Positions 24,307 to 35,824 of a stretch of 64,000 bases of DNA are shown in pieces. Position 1 is the first letter of the stretch; every line of letters begins with the position of its first letter. A program made the position numbers and the translations under genes. Below the pieces are notes generated by a model. That model saw nothing but the letters and a program-made list of their open reading frames with translations. It searched no databases and was not told the origin of the DNA. The stretch spans positions 283,076-347,075 of the forward strand of contig VZRZ01002000.1 in the NCBI GenBank assembly GCA_013398175.1, written 5' to 3'. The DNA comes from Climacteris rufus. Lineage: Eukaryota; Chordata; Aves; Passeriformes; Climacteridae.

Positions 24307-26221
24307 GCAAGTGGAGGATATGGGGTAATATGGAGTAACTTAGAAAAGCATGTGTCCAAATAGTGGACTCCAGTGTCCAAACAGCAGACTCCACTGTGTC
24401 CAGGTGGTGCCACACTGGTGGCACACTGGGCACCACAGGGAACAATTCAGAGAGATGCAGAGCAATCTTTCCTCCTTTTCCTGACCTCCAGCAGCTGGCT
24501 CAGCCCTAGTACGTGACACCGTATCTGCCTTCCAAATGCTCCTTACTCCTGGCTATAATGACCCTAGGTATCATTTTCTCCAGAAATTACGCTTTGGCTC
24601 TTGGGTTCCAGAAGCATCATGTGGCAGGGAGTCCTGCAGCCTCATCAGGCTCTCAGTGCACCCGCCCTCCTCCTTCCTGTGCTGATCCACTTCTCACTCA
24701 TAGAGGATGGGGACAAGAACATGCCCTGGGGAACTCCTGGTGTGCCTTGGGACCACTCCTTCCCTTACCTGGCACTGTGTCCTTGTGCTGTCAGTGGGTG
24801 AGAGGAGAATTGAACTCATCATCTCTGTAATTTCTGTGGTTTATAATTAATAAATACCTATTTTTATGCAGGTTTTTTTTTTTCAGGAGCTCGTGGTACT
24901 TAATGTATTGACAGATGTCACAGTAAAAATAGGTGATCTTGCTGAGTAGGCTGTGAGTGGTGATGTTGTACTCAGCCTTTGTTTTTGACTTGGGGAAAGA
25001 GCAGAGAAATCACTGTGGTTCCTAAACGGGGTAATAATCACCTGCTGTTAGAGCCATTCCATTTGGAAATATTCCCCATGCTCAGGCTTGGAGGTTTTGA
25101 ATGGAGGCAGCGTTAATGTGGCTGAGGCTGTACAGAACTTTCCATCACGGGGCTGGGTTGTGCCAAGTGCCCTCCGAGCAGGGCACTTGTATTGTCAGGG
25201 ATTTCATCAGCTCTCGGGCTTCAGTCAGAAACAAAGAGCTGCAGTCACAGCCTTCGGAGAATCGTGTTTTTGAGGAAGGTTTTTTTTTTCCTAATTAACA
25301 TTATACCCTTCCCCCCCCCACCCCCCATTAAAACCTGAAATGACATGCATCTCATTTTTAAATCTACTGGATTTTCCCTAATGGAGAGGAGGGATCATGG
25401 AGACAGCCGGGCAGACATTTTAACAGCACAGCTAATTAAGCATGGAGAGTGTGCCTGGGATATGGTGTAGTTTCCATTACTGGAAATATTGATATCCAGG
25501 GTAAATTTCTCTTCTTAAGAGACTTCCTCTAGTTAAAATTAATTCTGTGCTTGTATTCTAAGGAAGATGAAAAGAGGGGATCACACTGGTTCCCCGTCCT
25601 GCTGTTACATTACCTCCCAGCCTGGCGCTGCTGGGATCACCATGAATCTTTAGGAAACGGATGGGATAACATCCAGAAGCTGGCGGATGCTCTCAGCTGG
25701 GTCTGTAGTCAGTCCCAAACTCCTGGCTGCATGTGGCAGGAACTCCACAATTCCTCTTTCCTGCAGAATCGCCTGGAATTGCTGCAATGCACTAGGCTTA
25801 ATCCTGCCTTGCTCCCTGGCAATCCTGCTTTATAAATAGAGGGAGTAGGGTGCCAAAGGAGCATTTTGGGCCTGTGACATGGTGTCACTGTATGTGAGTC
25901 TGCTGAGGATGAGGAATGGATGACACAGATCTCTCAACTTCAGCCCCCGGCATGGCACATCACCATCAGTCTTTGGGGATCAACAGGAGGAGGAAAGGAG
26001 GGAATGGACAGACATCTGTAGGTGGGGCAGACTAGAATGATGGAAAATGCAAAGAAGATGGCATCTGTTATAACTGGGGTTTGTATCTTGCCCCATTTCT
26101 ATCAATATTTCCAGAAAAAAACCAGATTAATTTATAATTTTATTATCTTGCAACACCCTCTTTCAGCATTCCCAGCACCCAAGGCCTGGAGTTTAAAACT
26201 AAAACACTGACAGGTTTATGA
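24307..26221. other. intergenic, no gene recognised
   Basis: Unique sequence. A T run followed by a C-rich run (25281-25326, with 9 to 10 consecutive C) is the only low-complexity feature. No exon, RNA gene or transposon was recognised. Confidence 0.6.
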
Positions 26222-26360
26222 AGTTCATTAGCCCAGCTGGTCAGAGCATGGTGCTGATAATGCCAAGGCTGCAGGTTCAATCCCAGTATGGGCTATTTGC
26301 TTAAGAGTCGGACTTAATGATTATTGTGGGCCCCTTCCAACTCAGAATATGCTGTGGTTC
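26222..26360 (+). mobile_element. tRNA-Ile-derived SINE with CR1-like tail (TguSINE1-like)
   Basis: The head (26226-26294) follows a tRNA-Ile: an A box (tagcccagctggtcagagc), the anticodon loop ctgataa with anticodon GAT, and a B box (ggttcaatccc). It is followed by a linker and a tail, gacttaatgattattgtggg then ccccttccaactcagaatat, that resembles a CR1 3' end. A tRNA-Ile/CR1 SINE of this design is known from zebra finch (TguSINE1). The family assignment is from recall. Confidence 0.8.
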
Positions 26361-26808
26361 AAGTTTCTTCAGGAACCAGGAATGTTTATCCAAGTGTAAG
26401 TCTCTCCCTTCCCATGCAAAGGCATCTCTATGATGAATTGCAGGGATGCTGCACCTGCTCTGTGCTCCCCTGTCCATGGTGATGTCTGTGCTGGTGGGGC
26501 ATGAGAAATACAAGCATAACATGGTATAAAATACTTCAGAAACTTACAGAAATAACTGATATGGAATGTCTATCTGGAGGCGTTCTTTTCTGGTTTGTTT
26601 TGGGTTTTTTAATTAAATTGGTAATGTGCATTCCATTGAGGCAAGAGAAGGGAATAGCCCCTCATTTTTCTCACCTGTTGCAGTAACTTGAAGTTTTTTA
26701 TTAGCTAAAATTTCTGGGTTCAAGAGCAGCACAATGCAGGGCTGTACAGGAACCAAGAAATGTGGTGAAGTGGTATTTTCAACTGACATAAAACAGTGGG
26801 GGACCATT
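26361..26808. other. unique sequence between SINE and provirus
   Basis: Nothing recognisable. The sequence directly abuts the provirus target site at 26809. Confidence 0.6.
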
Positions 26809-26814
26809 TATACC

Positions 26815-27315
26815 TGCTGCGGCTGCGAAGTGCGGAAAGGGTGCAGAAGCCCGCAAGGTGACCTCAGAACAGCGTCCTGGGGATCATTCTTCCGAGTTCC
26901 ACCTCACAGATGAATCGCAGACAGGCTGGAGCACCGGCGCTGGAGTTCTGGCGCAGCTGCACAGTGTGGGGTAAAGGCAGTGGCGAGAACAAAGAGGCAG
27001 GGAGGGGTTTTTCTGTTTGTTATTCCGGGGTTTATTTCCTCGGGGGGGCAACGGAAGAATGAGGGATCAGAGGGAACACAGAGTTTTTATGGGGCGGAGA
27101 GGGTGGCAGGGTCCAATCGCAGCGGAAATGGAGCAGAACAAGGGTGGAATTGCAGGCCATGGGCCCAATGGGGTGCGTGACCGCAGGGAAGGAAAACTGG
27201 GAGCCAATGGTTTTCTTGTCCGTGAGGGAACTGTCTCAAAGCGAACCATAACAAGGAGAAATGGGGGAGGGGGAGAGCGGCCGGGACGGTCTGCGGAGTC
27301 TGGGTCACCGCAGCA
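26815..27315 (-). repeat. 3' LTR of the provirus
   Basis: On the minus strand it starts TGCTGCGGTGACCC and ends GCAGCCGCAGCA, so it has TG...CA ends. It keeps a minus-strand AATAAA (27031-27036) and a TATA-like CATAAAAA (27084-27091). CCAAT/ATTGG motifs lie further upstream in its sense direction. It abuts the TATACC duplication. Confidence 0.9.
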
Positions 27316-27329
27316 TCTCCCCCTTCCTT
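27316..27329 (-). other. polypurine tract of the provirus
   Basis: The minus strand reads AAGGAAGGGGGAGA directly before the LTR's TG, the position where plus-strand DNA synthesis is primed in retroviruses. It fixes the element's orientation as minus. Confidence 0.85.
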
Positions 27330-27462
27330 ACAAAAAGAAAATGGTTTCTTAACTAAAATAATAAAAGGGCTTTAAAAATAAAATTACAAAAACAATCCAT
27401 AAAACGGTTTTAACAATGCCGTTTTCCCACCCTGAGAGTCCCCAAGATTTAAAAAGTCTATT

Positions 27463-28008
27463 TCAGTCTTTTAAGGTTCTGAGTCTCGGCTGTAGGAAAA
27501 CAGTCTGGAGGTGACACAATCTAGGCGTTCTGATGGCTCTCTTCTTTGCGTCTTTTTCTCCTCCAAGCAGCACTTCTCTTATCTGTAGGTTCCAGTTTTT
27601 TTCTGCTCCTGTTGTTTCTGGGGAACACTTAACATACAATTTTACAAATTTTTCTGGCACCCACTTGAGCCCTGTGGAGGTGGACACACAAGTGTATCCC
27701 CTCCGCCACACAGTTTGTTCTGTGGGGGAGTGTGGGATATCAGCTGTGTATCGGATTCCCCATATTTCAAAAAATTTTTTAAAGTTCTGGGAAATGTAAG
27801 CGGGGCCGTTAAGGGGGGGACCCAACGCAGAACTTGCCAGTATATTGGTGAAGGGCCTGGGCACCCTCACGGGAAAAGATCGCAGGGGTATGGGTGGGAG
27901 AGGGGACGAAACGGCGGGCTGCGCTGCGTGGGCGGCGCCATTTTGTGCTGCATAGTCAGGGGCGGGAAAACTGGGAGAAGAAGGACACAAGATGGTGGAG
28001 ACTGCCAT
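27463..28008 (-). pseudogene. retroviral pol remnant: broken integrase fragment
   Basis: The 181-codon open frame is a patchwork. Residues 1-66 are Pro/Ala/Ser-rich and not assigned. Residues 67-98 (27715-27810) resemble the integrase core, with NGPAYISQNF and IPHSPTEQ. Residues 101-130 resemble the C-terminal integrase domain of betaretroviruses (VSTSTGLKWVPEKFVK). The catalytic Asp expected just before NGPAY is Leu, and the segment that should carry the catalytic Glu is deleted at about residue 98-101. The enzyme would therefore be inactive. The last ~50 residues are not recognised and could be from the pol/env junction. Confidence 0.8.
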
Positions 28009-28078
28009 GTGGCAGGCGCCATCTTATCAATACCAACTGGGGTGGAATAAACCGGGAATGAGGGCAAGGTGCAAGGGT

Positions 28079-28423
28079 TTAGTATGGATCCAGGACAGCA
28101 TGGCCAATGCTGTTGTGGCAGGGGGACGGAAGAGCTAGCAGAGAGTCTGAGAGACAGTAGCAACTCAGCGTCCGTTGACGGTTTATGTCTCTTGAGCTTT
28201 CCTGAAAAGGATTACAGGGACTGGGAACACAGGGGGCAGGCACACATGCAGGGGGATTTGGGTGGAAGGGGTTAGTATTAACTGTTTCCCCAGTCACCTG
28301 TGGGAAGAACCAAAGAATAAACTTCTGGAGGCAACTTTTCAAAAATTCCAAATTCCCCCCACCCAGGGTATGTATAACTTGGAGAAAAGCCTCCCTCTGG
28401 GGACAGGGCAAGCCGTGACCCAT
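28079..28423 (-). pseudogene. gag matrix-like remnant
   Basis: The frame opens with Met-Gly about 480 bp after the primer site, as expected for retroviral gag. It then runs REAFLQVIHTLGGGNLEFLK and LQKFILWFFPQVTG, a helix-rich pattern like a betaretroviral matrix N-terminus. Beyond about residue 50 the sequence is Pro/Cys-rich and not recognisable before the frame ends. The matrix call is inference from position and pattern. Confidence 0.5.
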
Positions 28424-28903
28424 ATTCCCCAGAAAACTTCACCACCCACCAGAGAGAAACGGCAGAAAGTAAAAAAAGGGTTTTGAGTGATATAAAAAGT
28501 CTGTCACCAATTTTCCTGGTCCCTGGGGCAGCCCGTCACCAGTCTTTCTGGTATCTGGGGTCTTTAGATCGCTTTAGAGTTCTTCGTCAAAGGCAAATCT
28601 CTGACCGGTTGGAGCACCAAATGCGGATACATCCGAGCGCGGCTCCACACCATTGCATGGCCTCAAAAAGCGTCACCCATCTCCACCACACTTCTCTCAA
28701 AATAAAAAGCCTTTGGCAGTGTTTCTCGTCACTTTTCTGACCAGTCCTCCTGAGCAGCGGAGGATTACCAGTCACCTTCCCAGAGTCGTGCCGGACAGAA
28801 ATCAGCTCACTCTGGAAAGGACACGGTCGCTCCAAAACACAGACTCCTGTCAGCTTTCTGCAGGCAGGGACATTTTTTCGGGGACTTCCAGCAGAAAGGG
28901 ATC

Positions 28904-28922
28904 GCCCCACATCGGCGCGCCA
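28904..28922 (-). other. tRNA-Lys-type primer-binding site
   Basis: Directly after the 5' LTR the minus strand reads TGGCGCGCCGATGTGGGGC. This matches the 3' end complement of tRNA-Lys(1,2) apart from one inserted base and two or so changes. That primer is typical of betaretroviruses and ERVK elements. Confidence 0.75.
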
Positions 28923-29412
28923 TGTGCCGTGGCTGGGTAGAGCAGAGAGCGGTTCAGAAGCCCCGCTGCGTGACCTCAGATAGAGCGTCCCGAAGACTAC
29001 TCTTCTGAGTTCCAGCTCGGAGCGTTGAGCGCCAGTAACCGAGTGCAGCTCCACACAAGCGTGGGGTAAAGGCAGCAGTGAGAACAAAGAGGCAGGGAGG
29101 GGTTTTTCCGTTTGGTATTCCAGGGTTTGTTTCCCCAAGGGGGGGAATGGAAGAACATGGGATCAGAGGGAACATAGAGTTTCACGGGGTAGAGAGAGTG
29201 GCAGGGTCCAATTGTGGAGGAAAAGGGGTAGAACAAGGGTGGAGTGGCAAGGCATTGGCCCAATGGGGTGCGGGTCCGCAGGGAAGGAAAATTGGGAGCC
29301 AATGGTTTGCCTGTCCGCGAGGGAACTGTCCCGAACTGAACCATAGCAGGGAGAAACGGGGAGCGGGGGAAGAGTGGCTGGGATGGTCCGCGGAGTCCGG
29401 GTCACTGCAGCA
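28923..29412 (-). repeat. 5' LTR of the provirus
   Basis: On the minus strand it starts TGCTGCAGTGACCCGG and ends CCACGGCACA, followed by the primer-binding site. It is homologous to 26815-27315 throughout. The AATAAA of the other LTR is AACAAA here, and the TATA-like motif is altered. Confidence 0.9.
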
Positions 29413-29963
29413 TATACCCTCTGAGCATCTAGCTGGGGATTACATGTGTCACCTTCTGTCCTCCATGCCAGAAGTTCATCCCATGAACAAGGAATAACCT
29501 TGACCTGAAGTTGTTCCCATGAAAGGTCAGGGTCACACACAGCAGTTCCTGAAGAGCCAGCAATGGTGGGAATTTGCAGCCTTTGATGCCACACCCATGA
29601 GAAGTTCTTTATCTCTCCATTTTGGAGAGGGAGGGGGAGAAGCGAGGGCTCCAGCAGTGGAGGCAGTGATGCCACAGGTTTCCCAGGCGGTGGGACAGGG
29701 CTGGGAGTCATCGTGTGAACAATATAACCTGCAAGAAAGGCCAGTGCTGGGGAACAATGGGAGCTGTAATTGCAGATAAACACTGGGAAAGCCACATGAA
29801 TCACGAGCCTGTGAATTGAATTGTTACAAACGTTTTGGAGAGGAGAAAGAAGAGTCTTAAGTGGTGAAGCGTAGCCTTGGCAGAAGAAGTTGTTCCCGCC
29901 TATTATATCTTTTGAGGCAGACAAAGGGTGAAAAAAAAAAAAGGAAGAGAAGGTAGAAACCAC
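29163..29963 (-). other. 266-codon open frame spanning host flank and LTR (no domain recognised)
   Basis: This is the longest uninterrupted frame in the window. Its first ~183 codons lie in sequence outside the provirus and the rest in the 5' LTR. It has a hydrophobic N-terminal half with many Leu, Pro and Cys, but no domain that I recognise. Without the insertion the same frame would meet a TAA directly at the target site, because GGTATA would be followed by host A. The C-terminal part is therefore a by-product of the insertion. Splice sites and coding identity are unproven, and a chance frame is quite possible. Confidence 0.25.
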
Positions 29964-30310
29964 ATATAAACATTAATTAATGCTCTCCAGGCTTCTTCTT
30001 CTTCTTGGTCATGTTAAACCTTTAATCTCTGGGATTTAATAATACTGTGGCTTTTTATGCATCTCCAGATAGTAAGTGTGGAAAGGCAGTGCTGGAGAAA
30101 GCCTTTGCATTCAGCTCCTTGTGTGCACAGCCTACATCCCATGGGAATGACGGTGCTCCTGAGTCCCTCCACTTGGCTCATCCTCCCCTTATTTTAACCG
30201 CTTTCCTTTCCCTTTTGCAGCAGGTTAAGGGAGTGTCCACAGTCAGTCATGTCACCTCCACGGAAAGATACTGATTTTGGGGAATGTATGATATCCCCTT
30301 CATCCACAAA

Positions 30311-30360
30311 TACAGAATCAGGGAGTCATTAAGGTTGGAAAAGCTCATTGAGATGAACTT
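30311..30360 (-). mobile_element. possible CR1 3'-end fragment (short, decayed)
   Basis: gtcattaaggttggaaaagc followed by tcattgagatg resembles the reverse complement of an older CR1 tail. Only about 50 bases match. Confidence 0.45.
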
Positions 30361-32727
30361 TCCTGACATTCTTCCAAAATCAGAGGAGGTAGCACAGCTC
30401 CTGTAGGGAGCAGGTAGCCCTAGTTGTGTCCCTGCCATGTGGGTGAAGCAGTCCGTGGCTGCTGGCAGAGAGGACTGGAATGGATTTCTTCTCCAGAGAT
30501 TACTGCTGCTCCTTGGCAAAGGGAAATGCTCCCTCGCTTGAACCCTTGAGGTTAAGCCACACCATTCCTGAGTGTCATCCATGCTTAAAGGTGCTGTCAA
30601 GAAGATGACACAAGAATTTAAGAAACAGTTACCCCTCATCCACTGCTGTCCCTCAGGGCTTGCAGGCACCCGAGTTAAGGAAGTGGTAATGAGAGGGGAG
30701 GAATTAAATCACATTCCATCGGTCCCAGGGCCAACACGGGGAACTGGCTCCCACCTATACCTGGGGTCTGGGTCCTCCATAGGACAGAGGGGGAAGGCAA
30801 AAGCTCTGGGCACTTTTCCTGACTGTACCATTGGTTTAACTCCAATTATTGTAATTTCTGGGACCCCAAGAATCTCCAGTGTTTATTCCTTAACTCCATT
30901 TTGCAGATGAGTGGCTGATACTTGACCACCCAGCATTTCCCAGCCTGGTTCACTCTTGCAACAGGTGATATCAAAATAATAACAGTTTTAAGAGACAGAA
31001 GGATAGCACATTTCCATGGATATTTCTAAGAGGTGAGTATGCAAGAAGTGCTCATCCCAACAATAAGTAGGAGCAAGCCCAGGGAGGATGCTCAGCCTGA
31101 GAGTGTCTCCTATTGCAGAAGCTTAGCTCTTTTTTTCATGTGCAGAGCAAACCATTCATTTTCTCCAGCAAATAATTAATAGTTTGAGGTTAAGATTTAT
31201 GGCATGACTCTTAGTGTCTTGATGGTAGATATGCAAGGTTCTTTAGCTGTTGTCAAAGGTGGAAATTCATAAAAGTGATGGAAGAGTCTCTCCCCAGACA
31301 GCACAAAAGGTCATTTGTTTTTTCCTGAAGATCTCATGAGATTGGCATTGCCATTGGTTTTCCTCTCCTCCCCTTTCGCTTGGCACACATGCTGTATATG
31401 ACTCTTCTTCTCTGGTTTTATGGGCGAACGAGGGTGCAGGAAAAGTACTTCTCATTTATTTTCTGTCCTCCTTATTTGTACTCCTCCCCTGATGTCTCTC
31501 ACTCAAGCTCAAAACTTCCAGCCTGAGCACCTTTTACCAGCTCCTTCCCAGGCTACTTCCCAACCGTTTCATCCCGCTCTGAAATTAATGATAATAAAAG
31601 GACAGCACAGGAAGACAGGTACTTTAGCTAAATTTTCCCCACCATTTGGGATCTCAAGTGGAACCTCAACAGGCAGTGCCACATCCTGCCTGTCCAGAAC
31701 TCCCCACTGGCATAGTCTGTCCCCAGCTGCTCAGGAGCAGAGACAAGCATTGGGATAAACAATAAACAGAGGTGAGCCAACCAAGCAAAATAAAGGAGGA
31801 AAAAGCTCCAATAATAACTTCTGTTTTGGAAAAAAGAATTTGAGAACATGCACTGGAGAGCAGGAAAGTGGGATGGAGCTGATGCTTGGCAGCCCCTGGC
31901 ACAGCAACACGGTGAGTGTGGCCCCAGGACATCGGTGAGGTCCCTGCATGTCCGGTGGAATTTTTCTGCTCATATCTTTCATTGTTGAGGATACATATTG
32001 GCTTCCCAAAAAAATGGATCTTCTGAAAGATAGTGGCCTCCAGGAAAGGGGCTTAGCCCTATGCCTTGAGCAGACTATGCATTCAGCCTCAGGAAAAGTG
32101 AGATTTGCAGCAGCAGAATCAAAAAATCAGAAGTTCCCCCCTTTCCAGTCTCCTTTTGCTCAGAAGCAGCAGACGGATGGCACAGTCAACTCCTGTTGAT
32201 GTTGGCTGGTGATGCCCCTCTGCCAAAGCCTGCCAGTGACCCACCAAATACCTCCAGCTGTGAAGTGCTGTCTCCTCTCTTTTCACAGGGGTTCTTTGTG
32301 GCTTTCAGGCTCATTTAGTCCATTAGATAAGTCAAATTGCTTCAAAAATAAACAAGAGAGAGCAAATTGTTTTTTTTTCTTTTCCCAGAGCCATTAGGTG
32401 TATACTGGCTTAGCTGGGCAGAAACCCCATCAGCCTGGGAGGGCTGGAAAGCAGTGTCATGTTGAGGGTGTGCTCTGGCACAGAACAGCTGGTGTTGGAC
32501 ATTCAATCCCACCACCCCAAAAATCCTGGGTGAGGCAAGCTGAGAATAGTAGATGGATTCTTCTTGACCACTTTCTTGGAAATTGCAGTCAGCATGTGCT
32601 GTGGAAGATAGGAGAGCTTGGAGAAGACATGCAGCAACCCAATAACCACCTCAGGTGAGAACCTTTTTAAGCAGAATTATTTCAGTTTCTGGCCCCAGTG
32701 CTCCAAGTCTCATGTTAGAATGATCTT

Positions 32728-32749
32728 TAAAAAAAAAAAAAAANAAAAA

Positions 32750-32781
<32 letters not shown>
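32728..32781. repeat. A homopolymer tract with one N
   Basis: Over 50 bases are nearly all A, with an N at 32744 and a TT interruption. No retroposed gene or SINE is recognisable upstream, so its origin is unclear. Confidence 0.9.
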
Positions 32782-32784
<3 letters not shown>

Positions 32785-35700
32785 AGAAAAGGAAGAAATA
32801 TGCACTGGGTGGGGGGGGTAGGGGGGGAAGGACTGATGGGTAAAAACTCATTTTCCATCAAATCCATGAGCAATTGATTTGATCTCCCATGGAATATATT
32901 CCATATACCTTTCTGCGCAGTGCCTGTGTGAGAAGATGCCACCATAGCACTAACTTGGTACCTGCAGTGATGGAGCATTACAGGCTTCTTGTCCCAGGGT
33001 CTCAATGGACAAAGCAGGAGGAGAGGAGGGAGCATGGAAAAATGACTCCTGCAAAGCCATGCTCCAAAAGAACCCTCCAAGACATGACCACCCCCAGGTT
33101 TGGTTTGGTGCCTGGAGCGTGGGACTGAGGGGAGAGGACACAGCTCTTTGCTGTGTGGGTGGCTACCACACAGACAAGGAATAAGGTGAGTATGGCTTCA
33201 GCTGCCTGCACCGTGTCCTTCTTGCTCATAGCTCTCCTGCCAGGAGTGGGACAGGAAGAAGCTCTTGAAGGATCTCTCCTTTGCCTCACCACTTCCCTCT
33301 CTGGTGTGATGGACCTTTATTTTCCTACCAAACTATTGGGACAAACGTATTTTTCTGTCTCTTTCCCCAAGACTGTACACCAAACCTCTGCTCCTCAGAG
33401 GCCAGGTGAGAGCCAAGAAAAGCTTCCCTGCGGCATGGAAACCCTGAGTGGAGCTGTAGCCCTGCCCACTGCTGGATGCTTTCTGATAACAATGTTTTAA
33501 TAAAAGATCTGTCACTCAAGTATTTCCGAATCATTAAAGAAAAAAGGAACGAAAAGCAGTAATTGGAACTCTGAGCCCAAAGGGGTAATGTAAAAAAAAA
33601 CCCCAAACCTACAACCCACCCAATCACAGAGGGGTTGAGAGACCCAAAGCTTGAAACCAAGCCTCAAAATCCCTCTGGGAATTATTTTCTTGTCCAAAAT
33701 CCAGAGGGGTCCATGATTCATAGTCTGATCCTGCCCTACAACAGCAGCTAGTAGGGGGTGTATTCAGGTGTTAAATCCTCTCTCTGTCCTCCACCATTGG
33801 GTTTGAGCTGGGAAAGGAGAACTGGGAGGAGAGCCAGGAATGTGTGAAACATGCCACGCTGGAGCTGATCACAGCCCAGACCTCTTGTTCCCACTCGGTC
33901 CGTGCTCCCACAACACTAAGCCTCTGCCACCTCTGGAATTTTTTTTGCTGTATGTCGAGGGTAGGAGGTGTTTATCGAGAAATCCTTGGCTCTAGGAGAC
34001 ATGGGATCTCCTGAGAGTCTTGTTTCCTGGGAGAAGTGAAGAGGTAAATAAAACAGAATGTTTCTACATCTTAGAGTAGGTGGGAAAAGCTGGAAAAGGT
34101 GTCTTCTGTGAGTGAAGAACTTAGAAGACCACCTTTATTGTGACCAAGTTCTGGTCACTGATCTCATTCTCTGTGGCAATGAGTCACGAGGGGTTGAATT
34201 TGTGTGGGTGGCAATTTTAAAATTTCCTCTGAGTAAGGAGAGCAGGGTTTGGCGAGTGGGCTCTTGGTGCTTTCTCCTCTCTTCCTACACTGGGACAGCG
34301 TCACTCCCAAAGGTGGTGGAGTGAATCATTTCTTCTTCTTTTAATGGCACTTCTGTATCTGCATAGCCCATCCCCAGCTAATTATTATTTAAAACCCATT
34401 TGGCAGAGCCCTTCAAAAATTATTTTTTCAAAGGGTTTTTCAGTAGGAGAGGAGTTTGCAGGCAAGGTGGGGGGAGTTCTTTACTACCTTCCCTCTTCTT
34501 GGTCAGGAGCTTTTCCTTCACCCAGTGCGTGCAGCTAATTCAGTGGAGAGAGACAGAAAATTCTGCTGGGGTAATTAATCAAAATTCAGGGCTCGTGGGC
34601 TCTGCATCAGCCCTCACTGTGCCTTGGGCTCCTTCCACTGTCAGTTCATAATGCACCTCATCTTGTGAAATACAAACTTTGGTGGAGCTTCCCTTCTCAT
34701 CCCTTTGATTGTTCATCTGGAGTCCCAAGGGACTGGAAATGAAATACATTGGCTTAAATTGATGTGCCCCAGATCAGCAATTGGATCCTGGGAGGATCCC
34801 CCGGGGCGGTTTTCCACCAGGTGGGAAGAGGGATATGCCTCTGTACTGTGCTGACCCCTGCAAAAGCAAGCACATGCTTGAGTCACTCACCTTTATTTGT
34901 GTGATTTAGTGCAATAAATCACCCTTGTCTTTCCCAGGCTCCCCCATGCAATCTGGACACTTTTTCATCCCATTTTAAAGCCTGGAACTGAACTCCCATC
35001 ACCCTGCACTGCTCAGGGACTCATTTTACATGTTGATAGACATCTGCATTGGCAGCACTCTTCCCTGGCAGGTGACAGTTCCACTTCCTGCCTCACCAGA
35101 AGGTGAAAAAGAGAAAGGACTTTTCCTTTGAGAAGAAAATAGAGTCTACTCAGCTTCTTGGAAAATAATTTCCATTGACAAATAGAAACATTTAAAGCAG
35201 GTAATTTATTCCTTGAAGAAATCAATGTATTGGGTAAAATTCCCGTGGTTGATAGGAAGGTTGTTAGGGTGAAAATGTCTTGGCTTTATCCTTCCAACCC
35301 ATTTTCTGGGAAGGAGAATTCAGATTAATTACTTCCATCTCATCCTCACAGATGTTATTTTTGTTTCTGTCTGGCCCAGCTTGGCAGAAACCCACCATTT
35401 TAGGTGCTGTCTGGCAAAACAGCCAACAACATGCCTAGAAATCTCCAAAAATCATTAAATTCTGTCCTTCCAGGATACAGAAGTTGTCTGCTTTTGGATA
35501 TTTATCAGATTAGCTATTCTGGAATAATTATTTTGGTAGGAAAATTTGTGTTCCATAAGAAGTGTCTTTTCCCCCTTTATCTTAACACAACATGAAAGAC
35601 GATTTCTCCATATCCAGTATTGGGCAACTCCTCACCAAAGTGGTTACACACCATCATGCATAATAATATTTCATTCTCAAGCTGAATATTACACTCCAGG

Positions 35701-35824
35701 ATTTCCAGGTGTTTGACAGTTCACAGCACTTTCAGAGACATGATTAAGTCTTGTTTAATTTCCTTCATACAGAGAGGGAGGAATTGGTGCATCAGCTCAG
35801 TGTTTTGTAACAAAATGACCCAAA

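Larger units (their letters stand above)
26809..29418 (-). mobile_element. endogenous betaretrovirus-like (ERVK-type) provirus, internally deleted
   Basis: Two direct repeats of about 500 bp (26815-27315 and 28923-29412) enclose 1.6 kb. The element is bordered by the 6-bp duplication TATACC at 26809-26814 and 29413-29418. Read on the minus strand, the order is 5' LTR, primer-binding site, leader, a matrix-like fragment, a broken integrase fragment, a polypurine tract and the 3' LTR. The 6-bp target duplication, the tRNA-Lys(1,2)-type primer site and the integrase type fit an ERVK/betaretrovirus-like origin. A full provirus would be 7-9 kb, so most of gag, protease, reverse transcriptase and all recognisable env are gone. 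By hand count the LTRs differ at about 45 of roughly 285 well aligned bases, which suggests an old insertion. Confidence 0.88.
29419..35824. other. intergenic, no gene recognised
   Basis: Apart from the host part of the 266-codon frame and one short CR1-like piece, I see no exon. It holds an A run (29931-29942), a long A tract with one undetermined base (32728-32781, N at 32744) and G runs near 32811-32828. Short frames show no domain. Confidence 0.55.

Noticed and set aside
26226..26294. Possible functional tRNA-Ile gene
   Set aside because: The stem pairs are degraded (for example the acceptor arm) and the sequence continues into a CR1-like tail, so it is a SINE head rather than a working tRNA gene.
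28587..29138. 183-codon minus-strand frame over the provirus
   Set aside because: It reads through the 5' LTR, primer site and leader, which are non-coding in retroviruses.
33153..33500. Frame with a signal-peptide-like start (MASAACTVSFLLIALLPGVG)
   Set aside because: No homology, conserved continuation or promoter; a single hydrophobic stretch in a 115-codon frame is expected by chance.
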